From Diplonema papillatum (lineage: Eukaryota; Euglenozoa; Diplonemea; Diplonemida; Diplonemidae): a stretch of 64,000 nucleotides of DNA. The translations under genes were made by a program, and so were the position numbers. Each line of letters opens with the position of its first letter. Within the stretch, counting starts at the first letter, position 1. This document shows, in pieces, positions 42,642 to 52,972 of the stretch. The stretch covers positions 496,001-560,000 of the forward strand of contig JAPJBO010000004.1 of NCBI GenBank assembly GCA_030068145.1, given 5' to 3'. The notes under the pieces were generated by a model that saw nothing but the letters and a program-made list of their open reading frames with translations, had not been told where the DNA came from and made no database searches.

Positions 42642-44528
42642 TTACAGGTCTCGGTTCGCCAGGTCGGCTGCCTCCTGCTCGACAGACCTCCACAAGAGTC
42701 CGATTCTTTTTTTGTAGTACGGCGTCCGTTCGAAGAGCACGAGATCTCTGCGCAAGGCGCTCTGCGGGCCCGCTTCGTTGGAAGGCAGCGACAAGAGGTT
42801 CTCCGAGGTCCCGTCTTTGCCGCGGCGCGGCCCCCGCCCGGACGCGGGCTGCGCCGCTTCGCTGAGCAAGGGCCGGCGGCGGCCTTTTCGGGCAGACGCG
42901 GCCCTGCCACCCCCGGCGGGTCCGCAGAAGGTGGCCGCGGCCCGCCACGCTTCGAGCTCGGTCTCCTTCACGCCGTGGTACCGGCACCAGTGCAGGCAGC
43001 GCGCGCACACGCAGGACCCGGCGTCGGCTTCTTTCGCGTCGAAAACCTCGTTTCCGACCGCCGTGTACATCAAGCACTTGCACCCCTTGAACGTGCACTC
43101 TCCCACGAAGAACCGCACCGGCTCGTCCCCCGCACGAACGCGCCCGACAGACGCGCCTCGTTGGTCTCTCATCCTCGCTCGGCCGCCAGTCAACTGCAAC
43201 ACGGGAGGGGTCAAGCACCCGCTGGCTCCGAGCGGGGACTTCGAAAGCGGCGTTTTCGGGTCGGGAGGCTTCGCGGGTTTCGCGTTGCGCTTTCGCCGGC
43301 GGAGCATCGCGTAGAAGGTGTCCGTGTTCTGCTGGAGGTGGTTGAGCGGGCCGTGCGGGTACAGCGGTGAGCAGGCGTGCGGAAGCGTCGGGTTGCCGGT
43401 CTTGTACAACTCGGACAGGATCGTCGCCCGCTGCGACGGGCCGACAGGCGCGATGAACGAGTGCTTCGGCGGCGCGATTCCAACTTCGGCGAGCCGCTTC
43501 AAACTCTTGTGGCGGTCCCGGGTGTATGCTGCGAGAATGAGGTCGTCGATCGACTTTTCGGTGACTGCTGCTTCGAACCAGAACAGCGTTGGTTCCGAGG
43601 CGTGGCCTAGCAGCGTCGACGAGGAGGTGGGCGACCTTCTGGAAGCGAGCGACGGAGACGGGGAAGACGCCGCGGCGAACGTCGCGTCGTACTTCGTCGG
43701 CAACCCGCACATGAAACGCACGGCGTTTTCGGATCGGATCATCTTCCTCATGGCCTCCCGCTGCTGCTCGATGGACCTGGCTATGCGGTCAACCTCGGCC
43801 CTCCATTCTCTCCACGCCGCTCTCCAGGCATCCCTCGACTTTACGTACAGCTCTTGAATCACGTCCTGCTTCAGCTCCTTCGGCACGTAGCAGCCGAAGT
43901 ACAGCTTCTGCACCTCGTCCGCGTCTTGGTACGCGGTTTGGTTCACCTTCCGCAGCGGCACGACGCGCCCCGTCGTGACCGCAGGGATGGTCTCCCGCGC
44001 GGCGGCTTCGCGCTTCGACCAGAAGGACAGCAGCAATTTCTTCTTCTGGCGCAGCGTCACGAGCCACCGCCCGCACGTCCGCTGCACGACGCGCAGGGAC
44101 CGTTTGTACTTACGGACCCGGAGGGCGAGCCAGAGGCCGGGGCGGGTCAAATGGCGCAGGAGGTAGCTGATAGCGTCGACGACGGTGTTGACGTGCCGTT
44201 GCTCGAGTTGCGAGAACAAAGCAACCAGAACAGGAATCGATCTTCTCCGCTGGGCCAGCGCTGTGGGGTCGTCGGTCAAGTAGGCGGGGCGCTCTTCCTG
44301 CGCGGCCTCGAACTTCGCCAGGTTCTGGGCAACGACTGCGAGTATCTGGTCCATGTTCGTGATGCAGTACTTCTTCTCCGCCTCCTTGACCTTGCTCCGG
44401 ATGTCATGCAGCATCCCGCGGGCCTCGTGCAGGTACTGCGGCACCTCGGCCAGCGCCGCGTCGGGGCCCCTCTTCGCCTTCTTCGGCTTCTGCCGCTTCT
44501 CCGCCCAACAGCTCGGGGTCTGCGCCAT
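42642..44528 (-). CDS. Unknown 628-aa protein with a Cys/His cluster
   Basis: No family recognised. The ATG at 44528 opens a long frame with the GC-rich codon use of its neighbours. Residues about 25-300 look largely helical and basic or charged, with Trp/Arg-rich stretches such as KYKRSLRVVQRTCGRWLVTL and SRDAWRAAWREWRAEVDRIA. These could form coiled coils or IQ-like calmodulin-binding helices, but that is only a suggestion. The middle is Ser/Pro-rich. Near residue 485 a compact cluster, CTFKGCKCLMYT, then GSCVCARCLHWCRYHG, has many Cys plus His and could bind zinc. A basic Gly/Arg-rich linker and an acidic C-terminus (VEQEAADLANRDL) follow. The 3' end has a tandem degenerate copy downstream. 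Cytoskeletal or flagellar roles are possible but unsupported. Confidence 0.65.
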   Translation of the reverse strand: MAQTPSCWAEKRQKPKKAKRGPDAALAEVPQYLHEARGMLHDIRSKVKEAEKKYCITNMDQILAVVAQNLAKFEAAQEERPAYLTDDPTALAQRRRSIPVLVALFSQLEQRHVNTVVDAISYLLRHLTRPGLWLALRVRKYKRSLRVVQRTCGRWLVTLRQKKKLLLSFWSKREAAARETIPAVTTGRVVPLRKVNQTAYQDADEVQKLYFGCYVPKELKQDVIQELYVKSRDAWRAAWREWRAEVDRIARSIEQQREAMRKMIRSENAVRFMCGLPTKYDATFAAASSPSPSLASRRSPTSSSTLLGHASEPTLFWFEAAVTEKSIDDLILAAYTRDRHKSLKRLAEVGIAPPKHSFIAPVGPSQRATILSELYKTGNPTLPHACSPLYPHGPLNHLQQNTDTFYAMLRRRKRNAKPAKPPDPKTPLSKSPLGASGCLTPPVLQLTGGRARMRDQRGASVGRVRAGDEPVRFFVGECTFKGCKCLMYTAVGNEVFDAKEADAGSCVCARCLHWCRYHGVKETELEAWRAAATFCGPAGGGRAASARKGRRRPLLSEAAQPASGRGPRRGKDGTSENLLSLPSNEAGPQSALRRDLVLFERTPYYKKRIGLLWRSVEQEAADLANRDL

Positions 44529-45314
44529 GGCTCATCCCACCGGGCCCCTACCGTTAGCGGTCCCGACTTGCTGGCTAGTTGACCAACAACAACAAGCTGT
44601 TTGTTCCACAGAAGGGCAGCTGGTTCCTTTCGTTTCCTGGTATCGGTTTGTTACTATCGAGGAGGGGGGAAATCTTGGTTTAGTGTGTCGGCAGTAATGT
44701 CTGCCTCTCACGCATGTTTGATGCTAGTTGAAGGGAACCTCTGTCACTGGCGAGTACCCATGCTAGTTTGCCCGCTGGGGTTTTCACACGACGGTCATAG
44801 TAAGGTGGGGTGCTTTACTTCTGCGGTTTCTGCGGAAGTGTCGTCCCGCCTCCAAAACTGCCGTTTTTGAAGTGCCCCACTGTTGTTATGACTACTCATT
44901 CTGCTACAAGTCGTTCGACTAGATAGATAACGCAAGGACAGGTTGGGTAAAGCGACAAAACCTCCAAATGCTGTCCCCGGCGGCTAGTGGAGAGGTTAAG
45001 AGAAAAAGAGAGCCGAGTCGTCCCCGCTGGTGGGTCCATGACAATTAGTGGACTCCATTACCAAAACCGTCCTTGGGTCCGGTGTTGTTTAGTGGCTCAA
45101 TTGGACCGGGTCTGCGGTCGTGTGTGTTCGTGACTCGGTCCCTCCGGACGCACATGTTTCGTCGAGCACGCGTCAGCACTGTCATCTTGCTGAGACCTTT
45201 TACAACCATCTCCTGGCGACAATTCACGGGCGTGGCAGTTGAGGGTCTAGCTGTGGCCTCTTCGTGACGACTACAGAGGCTTCGCCTAGGACCGGCAAAG
45301 CTAAAACGTGAAGT

Positions 45315-45929
45315 CTACTCGTGCACCACCGCAGACAAATTGCGCAAGCGATGTGAGGCCACGGTTGTCAAGCGAGGAGCCATCTCGTCACGGTTGTCAG
45401 CCGTCACTTCGTAAACGTCGACACTCGGCAGTTCCTTGGCCGAGGCGACCAAGCCGGAGCCTCTCAAGGCAACGGTTGCCACAATCAAGACACCCACCGG
45501 CGGCCTCCTCAACAACGTGGCCAGCCTCTCCCCGAAGTCCGCAGACAACAACTCCATCTTTCCTATCTCGTCGATCACCAGAACAGTCGCCGGCTCGCCA
45601 GGCTGCTTGTCGGATACCCCTACTAAGAGCGGGAGTGCCGCTGCCTCAAAGGCGGGAACGTACACAGACCATCGCCCAACCGTCGGCAGCCTCTTATCCT
45701 CCGTCTCGCTCGTCAGCCGGGCCAGCACTGACGTCTTCCCCAAGCCATCGGGAGACACCGGTACAATGTCGAACCCCACACGCCCGCCTCCGGGACCTCG
45801 CTCCTCTTCAGTGTAAAACCCGGTGACGTCGGCGCCGGACTTCTTCAGGTTCTCGCATATCTTTTTGAACACCGTCGTCTTACCAACGCCAGGCGTCCCT
45901 GTGATGAGAATCGGTCGAATGCGGTTCAT
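45315..45929 (-). CDS. NTPCR: Nucleoside-triphosphatase of the NTPCR/THEP1 family
   Basis: P-loop NTPase that hydrolyses nucleoside triphosphates; related to human NTPCR and archaeal THEP1. The ATG at 45929 (MNRIRPILIT) gives 204 aa, close to the family's about 190. An ATG at 46085 would add a 52-residue Cys/Gly-containing leader without homology. Walker A is GTPGVGKT (residues 11-18). The family signature GFYTEEERGPGGGRVGFDIV, VGRWSVYVPAFEAAALPLL, Walker B VLVIDEIGKMEL and a late VYEVTADNRDE follow in order. No introns. The protein appears complete and catalytically intact. An upstream non-coding piece (46125-46185) recurs inverted at about 61365-61425. Confidence 0.9.
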   Translation of the reverse strand: MNRIRPILITGTPGVGKTTVFKKICENLKKSGADVTGFYTEEERGPGGGRVGFDIVPVSPDGLGKTSVLARLTSETEDKRLPTVGRWSVYVPAFEAAALPLLVGVSDKQPGEPATVLVIDEIGKMELLSADFGERLATLLRRPPVGVLIVATVALRGSGLVASAKELPSVDVYEVTADNRDEMAPRLTTVASHRLRNLSAVVHE

Positions 45930-46085
45930 CTCCGCGCCTCTTGCGAGATCGCAGCCACAGGACCCAAACCCGGGGCCCGCCAGACCTTCTGGGAAGGTCG
46001 CTTTGTTTGTTGCTTTGTTAGTGTGTGGACCTTTGAAGCGTGGATGATGCCTCTCGCACTGCTCCCCTTGAGGTTCCTGGCTCAT

Positions 46086-47505
46086 GCCAAAGCGCCGCCG
46101 CCCGGGTTACGGGGTTGCGGCATCCGGCGTGGGCCAGGGTCAGGGAGGCTGTTCGGAGGGGTCGTTCACGGGCTTCGTTACTTCACCGCATCCGGCTTTC
46201 CCGGCCTTCGTCGTCCCGGGGGAGGGTTCCACGGCCATCCCCCCCCGCACGGGGATTGGATTGTTGCTTTGTTAGTGTTCATGCACGGAGGCGCACGCGC
46301 TTTGTGACGCAGCCGCTTCCTCCCCCACGTGGCGGCAGCTTTGCATTGACTTCTGTAAAGTACAAGTGCCATCTAGGATAGCGGGATTTGCAGGTTTCTT
46401 GGTTTTGCGTCGGTTTCCTAGTAATGGCAGGCGCTGGAACAGCGAGCATCTGCGATACTCGGGAACGGTCCGCATTCCGGAGAGTCGTCTACCGCGCTAT
46501 GCTCGGGAATCGGTAGTTGGGCTATGCGTGCGGCTCGCATCCCGTGCGCGCCCTTTTACACACGTCGGGACGAGGATGTGCCTGTTCGCAAGGCAGACTC
46601 GTGGACAGGAAGCATCTTCAAACTACGGGTGGCTTCCTCGCCAACCAGCCGCATCCGAGGGCCAGTTGACAAATTGTCTGGTCTGCTCTACGATAAAAAA
46701 ACAGAATGGGAAGCTGAAAAGTCGTGTTTCCGTTCTTTTCGTTTTGCACGGAATGGTGAATTGGAGCAATACCGCGGGGCATGAGCCGCCGACACTGGCA
46801 CGCGGGAAGACGCAGTAACCTTTCGAGCAACTGTGAGCAGCGGGCGGAGTTGTTGACGCCCGGTTTGGCCCTTATAAAATGGAATGGTGCCAAAGTGTAT
46901 GACCCTAACAACACAGTGAGAAACCCCACAAAGCTCAAGCTCTCGTTGATTCGAGAAGGTTCTCGAGTAGGCCAACGCAGCTGACGGTGCATGACGCAGT
47001 TCGTGAGACAGCCGGTTTACCACTATCTACAACCCACGTGCGAATGCCCCCAGCACGTATCCAAGTAGACGCACTGACCGCATCGCTGTTCCTTTCTCCC
47101 TGCGCTGCCGAAGCTGTGGCGCTTGGATCTTCACCTATTGCTGAGTGCCGATGAGAGCATCGTGTCGGACAACAAGTGGGCTTCGCCAAAACCCGTGCGC
47201 CTTAGCAAGTCCGAACACCACGAGACGTGGACGGTTGGTAAGACGGACTCGAGAAATGAAGCTCGGAGAGTCGTGAGCCAAGCTTGCACGTTCAAGGAAA
47301 GCACTTCTAGCGCAGAACAGGCGCATCTAAAGGGAACGTGCGACCACGTGAGGCGTTTCACGACAGAGTGGTGTAGAATTCGAAGATGGCCCCCGGAAGC
47401 CATACAGAGAGGGTCAAAACGTGTCGTTGAGAATGGGAGCGGACTGAAACGTCAGGCTTCGCCGGAATCAGCTTCGGTGCAAACAAAACACAAAGGGACC
47501 AGGAC
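46086..47505. other. Gene-free gap
   Basis: About 1.4 kb between the NTPase and the transporter has no supported gene. Apart from the dispersed segment at 46125-46185 (GGGCCAGGGTCAGGGAGGCT core, inverted near 61.4 kb) I see nothing distinctive. Confidence 0.4.
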
Positions 47506-49221
47506 CTACGTGGACGGCGCCCGCTTCGTCCGATCACACTGCTTGGCAGCAGGGGAGAGCCAGAGAAAGATGCCAGACGACAGTACCATCACGCAGAGGA
47601 CAGGAATCATTGGGACTGCAAGGTACAACGGCCGACCGGCAGCGAATTTGTAGAGATAGGCGCCCACGAGAGACGCGAGCATTGCGCCCGAGCCGGCAGC
47701 TGTGGCAAGGCCGCCGAAGGCGCGAGCTTGTACGGAGTGAGGGGCGAGGAGGGAAACAAACACTTTGATGACAGGATCCACACCGGTGATGCAGAACAGA
47801 CTAACACTGGCGAAACCGATGTGCGCAGCAAGCTGGATCCCACGCGAGGTGTTCCACAACGGGGTCGTGAAGGAGATTGTCGCAGCGATGCCGGAAGTCA
47901 TGCAGAGGGCTACGCCAGTCGCAACGGGGCCAAACATATCGTCCAGAATAGGAGCAAGGGAGACCGAGATAGTCGTCAGGATCCCGCAGGACAACAGAAC
48001 GTACCCGTAATCGACGGCCGTCCACGAGAACTGATCTTTCAAGAACAGCGGCCAGAGCATGTACACCACGACCAAACTGTACATCTGCGAAGCCATCACA
48101 AACGACAAGGCCAAGAACTGCGTGGCTTCACGCGACCAAGCGACACTTGCAGTTCGATGCTCCGCAGCCTTGCTCTCGTTCTCTGCAGGCTCGCTGACGA
48201 GAGACCAGTTGGTATCGCAAGCGGCAGACCGGCAGCTAACACGGCCGGTATCACTGTCTGGGGCAACACGGGTATTTGGAGAGAAAGACACAAGCGTCGT
48301 GTGATCGAGGCGGTGATCCGGATGTACTGCGACGGACAAGGCGTCGACATCCAGCTCAGATTCTACAGCGGGCGGAAGGAGGACGACTGTGTCTGGTGTG
48401 GTGGCGTCCAGTGACCCGGTTGTGCCGCAGTCGCCACTTTGAAAGGGGAGCCCTGACGTTTGCTGCTTCTTCGGCGGCCTGGCGTGCCGAAGGATGGGAG
48501 TGCCTCTGTGTGATGGCACGACGAGGGGCGCCGGGCTCTCGCGGTTCTGGCCGTAGCAATCCTTGTGAGACTGATGTGCGGTTTGCATAGCCTGTTTGGA
48601 CCGGTACAGGATGTAATTTCCGATGAAGCAAAACACAATGCAAAACGTCATGTGGCTCCGGTACCGCAACAGGTCGTTTTGCAGCCCCAAGAAGCGGAAA
48701 CCCGCGTCAATCAGGGGGAAGAGAGCAGCGGCAAGTATCCTGAACGCGCTGATCTGCACGAGAAACCCAGAGACGTACAGCGTCCGCAGGTGCGGCGGCG
48801 TGCTTTTTACCACATGCGCCAACGTCAGCATCTCGACGTTCGTTCCACCAAAACCCATGATGACCTCACCAATCATGACCCAAAGAAGAGTCACGGCGTA
48901 CCCTCGCACGAAGCATCCCAACGCACACAGGAAACCTGCGATCATTAACACTGGGTAGCTACCCTTCGCGTCTTGATACCAGCCTTGCACAGGGGCCGAC
49001 AAGAGCCCGCCTGATGCGGAGATGAATACGTAGGTGCCGATGTCCATCTCGGTGGCCCCGAGCTTGAGGTAGAAAAAGGTGGTTACGGCGCCGTGGAGAG
49101 CCCCACCGAATGCTTGCAGCCATGCCATTGAAACAGCGCCTCTGTATAAGGGGTCCGCCAGGAAAGCGGCGATGACCGAGCATTGGTTCGCGACAAGGGC
49201 CCGCAGACGAGTCATTGACAT
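47506..49221 (-). CDS. Major facilitator superfamily transporter
   Basis: Twelve-helix type secondary transporter of 571 aa; substrate unknown. The ATG at 49221 (MSMTRLRALV) was chosen; the frame starts upstream only with TTG. The N-terminal half shows successive hydrophobic helices with a motif-A-like region between helices 2 and 3 (SAPVQGWYQDAKG). A family-like stretch, LLWVMIGEVIMGFGGTNVEM, follows. A long polar loop (about residues 215-350, Ser/Thr/Pro-rich, with many charged residues) precedes the second half, which resumes at FLALSFVMASQMYSLVVVYM. The layout resembles nucleoside or folate-biopterin-type MFS proteins, but I cannot assign a subfamily. It is uninterrupted, with no introns. 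Confidence 0.8.
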   Translation of the reverse strand: MSMTRLRALVANQCSVIAAFLADPLYRGAVSMAWLQAFGGALHGAVTTFFYLKLGATEMDIGTYVFISASGGLLSAPVQGWYQDAKGSYPVLMIAGFLCALGCFVRGYAVTLLWVMIGEVIMGFGGTNVEMLTLAHVVKSTPPHLRTLYVSGFLVQISAFRILAAALFPLIDAGFRFLGLQNDLLRYRSHMTFCIVFCFIGNYILYRSKQAMQTAHQSHKDCYGQNRESPAPLVVPSHRGTPILRHARPPKKQQTSGLPFQSGDCGTTGSLDATTPDTVVLLPPAVESELDVDALSVAVHPDHRLDHTTLVSFSPNTRVAPDSDTGRVSCRSAACDTNWSLVSEPAENESKAAEHRTASVAWSREATQFLALSFVMASQMYSLVVVYMLWPLFLKDQFSWTAVDYGYVLLSCGILTTISVSLAPILDDMFGPVATGVALCMTSGIAATISFTTPLWNTSRGIQLAAHIGFASVSLFCITGVDPVIKVFVSLLAPHSVQARAFGGLATAAGSGAMLASLVGAYLYKFAAGRPLYLAVPMIPVLCVMVLSSGIFLWLSPAAKQCDRTKRAPST

Positions 49222-50463
49222 TGAAAGGTGCAAGGCAAGTCAACAAGCTATCACAAGCGAACGTCGTCAGGCAAGATGCTGTGATACCGTTCCGGGACTC
49301 TGCAGGACCTCTGATCTACTGTTTCAAGTTGCAAGCCAAGAAGCTACAAGCAAGCAAACAGTCAAACGTCGCAAGTCAAGATGGTGCTACAAGAGTCAAG
49401 CTTTGTTACCGTTCCGTGACTACTGACTTTGCAGGACTGCTAGGCGGGCACACCACTGCGCTCCAACGAGAAGCTTGGCGGCGAGAGCCAACGACAAGGC
49501 AAGACCACGGATAACTTCGTTGCAGAAGAGCCGCACTCTTCTGGGAAACGTTCTTTTTATTGCGGGCACGCACAAACAGAACGTATATGTCGATCGGGAT
49601 CGGTTCGCGCTCAGTCGAATTGATTGAGGTCGACGCTATGCGGCCGAGCCGATCTTTCGTTTACACGAAAGTAGTAAGATTGGAAAAACGAACGGAACTG
49701 AGATCCAAGGTGGCCCTCCTTGTGCGAAAAGGCGAGGTTTCGCTTTTTTAGCGGCGTTTGTGGATTATTCTTCGAGAAGACGGCTCAACACTCTCGGGGG
49801 AGTTGTCGAGTCGACAACCGCTGTCTCTCCTCGCAGTTCATTCGCGCACAAGTAAGGGGAACGCGGATGAAGACCTGCTTCGCTTTATACCAGCGCGGCG
49901 TACGCCTCGTGTTATCGGGTTCTTAGCTTGTTTTTATTCCCTTCCTTTTTTATCGGCTGCCTGTGAATGTCTGGTGTCTTCTAATTAAGGACGCGTATGA
50001 ATGGGCCAATGAGATTCCATTTGCCGGGTGGAGACCGCAACCATGAATACCCACTACTATCGCTTTACTTATCCAATGCCGATGATGGATGGAAAAAGCT
50101 TTCGGAACCTCTAATACGTGCCGCGGATAGCACCTTCGCGGTTAGCGTACACGTGGCTGCAACTCGCTCAGCGGGGGCGTATCTCGACTCGTCATCCAGC
50201 AAAATGCAATGCTGTTTATGCTGTCTCTTCTGTCTGGAGCTTGTCACCAGAGCCAGCTAGGCTAGGACGGCTGCTCAGTGCCACGGTGCTCCGCATAATA
50301 TGCACTATCGACGCAGGCGCTTGGTCACGGCGCTTTGTGTGAGAAGCTACAGCTGACCGTGTCAAAAGCACACGTTGTTATAGTGACAGGGTGCATGCGC
50401 GCCACGTTCGCGGCGTTCGACATCCCGATGGGATTCTTGTTAAGCGGTGACAGGACCGCTTAC
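49222..50463. other. Gene-free gap upstream of the MFS gene
   Basis: No gene recognised. A CAAGCAA-rich segment (about 49240-49400) contains an internal near-duplication: CGTCRGGCAAGATG and CGTCGCAAGTCAAGATG, each followed by a CCGTTCCGGGACT-like sequence. Confidence 0.4.
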
Positions 50464-50515
50464 AAGTAACGGCGAGTGAACAGGCAGAGTCCAAGCCTGA
50501 ACCGGTGCTCTACGG
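50464..50515 (+). rRNA. Short 28S rRNA fragment
   Basis: AAGTAACGGCGAGTGAACAG and CCAAGCCTGAACCGG match the D1-proximal 28S stretch found more completely 240 bp downstream. Sequence identity is lost after about 50 bases. Probably a partial duplicate. Confidence 0.75.
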
Positions 50516-50650
50516 ATATCCGGAACGTGGCGCAAGCTCAATGAGAGCGACTGACGATTTCCAAAACCGTCTAGTCTCGTGAGGTTCACACTTCAAAGGC
50601 ATGGATTGATTTTTGGAAAAACAGGTCGCTCGAATGAAACTCTCAGCTGT

Positions 50651-50895
50651 TTAAGCATATCACTCAGCGCAGGAAAAGAAAGCAACAGCGATGCTCCTAG
50701 TAACGGCGAGTGAACAGGGCAGAGCCCAAGGCTGAACCGGTGTGCTTGGGACAGCTGGCGTCGAGGTTGTCTCCGGGAATGGGGTATCCACAGAGGGCGA
50801 AAGTCCGTGTTTCCTCGACGAGCCATGTTGGCTCCTTGCCAGCCTTCGCTCAGTTTCGGAATGCAGCCAATTGGCATACGGTTCCTTTCTCGAGC
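50651..50895 (+). rRNA. 28S rRNA fragment, 5' region through D1
   Basis: TTAAGCATATCACTCAGCGC, AGGAAAAGAAA and CCTAGTAACGGCGAGTGAAC mark the conserved 5' part of large-subunit rRNA. GACAGCTGGCGTCGAGGTTG, CAGAGGGCGAAAGTCCGTG and GGAATGCAGCCAATTGG follow in the expected order. The upstream 5.8S/ITS2 and the downstream core are absent. It lies on the plus strand, opposite to the protein genes. About 245 bases survive, so it is a pseudogene fragment or a piece of a fragmented rRNA. Confidence 0.88.
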
Positions 50896-51234
50896 TGCGA
50901 AGGTGCGGTGTTTTGGAGTTTCTGCCTTGAGGCTGTCAGGTGGTGACGGTGGTGTAGACTTAAGCTGTGACAAATGGTTCGTGTGGGGTTTGCATGCGGA
51001 GGATACGAACGACACAACGAGGAAAAAGAACAGTCCGGGTTGTTGTGTGTGATTCGGGAAGCTGGTGAGAAAACGCGACGAAGCGGAAAGTGGGAATGGG
51101 CGGGTGGGATTAGGGGGGGCTGGGCATTCAGAGAAAATACAGAGAAGTTACTTGTAAAAAAGACAGGCGCTTCGTTTTGTTTGTGCGTGTCGGTTGATCG
51201 CTTTCCCACTTGTGTCATGTGAACGTGACACAAG

Positions 51235-51345
51235 TGGCCGGAGTCTGAGTCGGAGCTGACGTCGATTGCTCACTTCCGTCGCGAGCAGTGTGGTCAGTGG
51301 CTTCAGACTCGGTCGGGTCGTCGCACGGCTGAGTGTGGCTAGTTG
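51235..51345 (+). repeat. Family F palindromic repeat
   Basis: GGAGTCTGAGTCGGAGCTGA to GCTTCAGACTCGGTCGGGTC forms a loose inverted repeat. A close copy lies at 55643-55745, and a partial relative near 56690-56760. It follows a truncated family E copy (51156-51215). Confidence 0.65.
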
Positions 51346-51794
51346 TTTTGTCGTCGACACACTCGGCTGAGATAGGATGCTTTCGCAGAAGTTCGTCTTC
51401 CTACGATCTACGAATTTCACCTCTGACGTAGGAGTACGTACGACCCCGGCAGTCCCTATTGATCCCGCGCAACGAGGCCTTAGACGAAACTCAAAAGAGA
51501 ACCACTAATAACTTCGTTTTGATTATTCCTTCTCGGGTTAAGAGACCAACAAAAAGAGTCGAGAGAACCGATCCCTTGTTATTGGGACTTTACCAACAAT
51601 GCACCTGCATATTTATCGATTACCGTTAATCACGGTTGGCAGATAATCACAATTATTACCTATTATTAGATTTCCGAAATCCGCCCCAAATTATTAGATT
51701 TTATTAGAAATTATTAGATATTATTACCTGGTTCCTGAAATTATTAGATATTAGGGCAGACTATTTTTTTTTTTTTTTGATCCGCGTCCTAGCG

Positions 51795-52972
51795 CAGGGG
51801 ACTTTAAAAGTTTGGGGTCCGAGCCAAAAACCCGGTTTGAGCCAAAAAACCGGTTTGGTTATGTAGGTCGGTGTATCACACTTGCATGCGGTGCTGCATC
51901 ACGAGCGGGCTACTTTCTGCACTCTGTGTGGAGTTTTCCGCACTCTAGGCACTCTCGGTTTCCATGATCCACATGAAGGAAGCAAAAAGAAGCACTGTGT
52001 TGGTCAGAAAAGCACATTTTTCTTTCAGAACAAAAGGTTGCAATAAGAAATGACAAAAAGGCGGAGACGTAAAGAAACACCAGCTTCATACACCAGCTAC
52101 TCTGTTTGTGTGTGTACAGAGACAAAAGTTCGATTGTCCAAAGCGCGTACGCGCACCAAGGCCTCCTTGTATGTTTTGAACGAGCAGTAACGGGTTGTTC
52201 GTGATCTTCCGTCCTCGTCGGGGTTTGCGGAGTGAGCCCTGAATGCCTCAACAACACACTCGAGGTCCTCGTCTTCCATCCCTTTGTCGTGGGAGAACGG
52301 TACTTCCAAGGTGGTGAACATTATGTCCTCCAATGTATCGTCGTACAGAGTGGCACGGAGACGGCTCTTGACAAGCTTCAGGAGCGAAAACAGCCTCTCT
52401 ACACCGGCAGTCCCGATGGGAACTGTTGCTGCAATCAGCAGAAACTGTGTCGAAACTGGGTACAGTGATCTGAGGTATGCGTCACCCAGAACGTTTGCAA
52501 GGACCTGATTGAAGTCGGTCCATCCCCGTGCCTGGATCAATGCAATCAGATCCTGTAGCTCGTCGTTAACGTCGTGTGCATTAGGCACGAGCGGAGACGT
52601 GGCGACGTACGCAACTTCATCCATGGAGAGACTCTGGGCTACTTTTAAGTGGTTCGCAAGCGGGGCGATCTTGTCTTTGGACTTTTCGACCTCTCCGAAA
52701 AACTCCCAGCGTGGATCAAACACGCAAAACCCACTTAGCAGTGGCTCCCCCCCACTCCCCGTTTTTCCCCCTTTTTAGGTTAAGCTGTTTTTTGAGGGCT
52801 TATTTGTACGCTATTACAGGCAGGTACGTTCATTACTACTATAGTACTACTACACAGTGAAGGTGGTAAAACTTTGAAATCGGTCTATAAGATTTTTTTT
52901 TTTTCCCCTCAAAAACTCAAACCGGTTTATTCGGTTTGTCAAACCGATAAACCGGTATTTTAAAGTCCCCTG
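51795..52972 (-). mobile_element. hAT-family DNA transposon, 1178 bp, intact ends
   Basis: The terminal inverted repeats start CAGGGGACTTTAAAA on both sides, typical of hAT ends (CAGGG). The exact 8-bp target duplication TCCTAGCG flanks it (51787-51794 and 52973-52980). Subterminal AAACCGG/CCGGTTT motifs lie inside both ends. It encodes only a C-terminal transposase remnant, so it is non-autonomous. The perfect duplication suggests a fairly recent insertion. Confidence 0.93.
52097..52723 (-). pseudogene. hAT transposase remnant with dimerisation domain
   Basis: The frame of about 208 codons lacks an ATG at its start (GTG at 52723). YPVSTQFLLIAATVPIGTAG followed by VERLFSLLKLVKSRLRATL is the hATC dimerisation motif, in which ERxFS is the hallmark. 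The catalytic DDE core and zinc finger are absent, because full transposases are about 600-800 aa. The reading frame is otherwise open to a stop at 52097. Confidence 0.85.

Noticed and set aside
47123..47653. 176-codon plus-strand frame near the MFS gene 3' end
   Set aside because: It partly overlaps the MFS coding sequence in antisense and has no recognisable domain.
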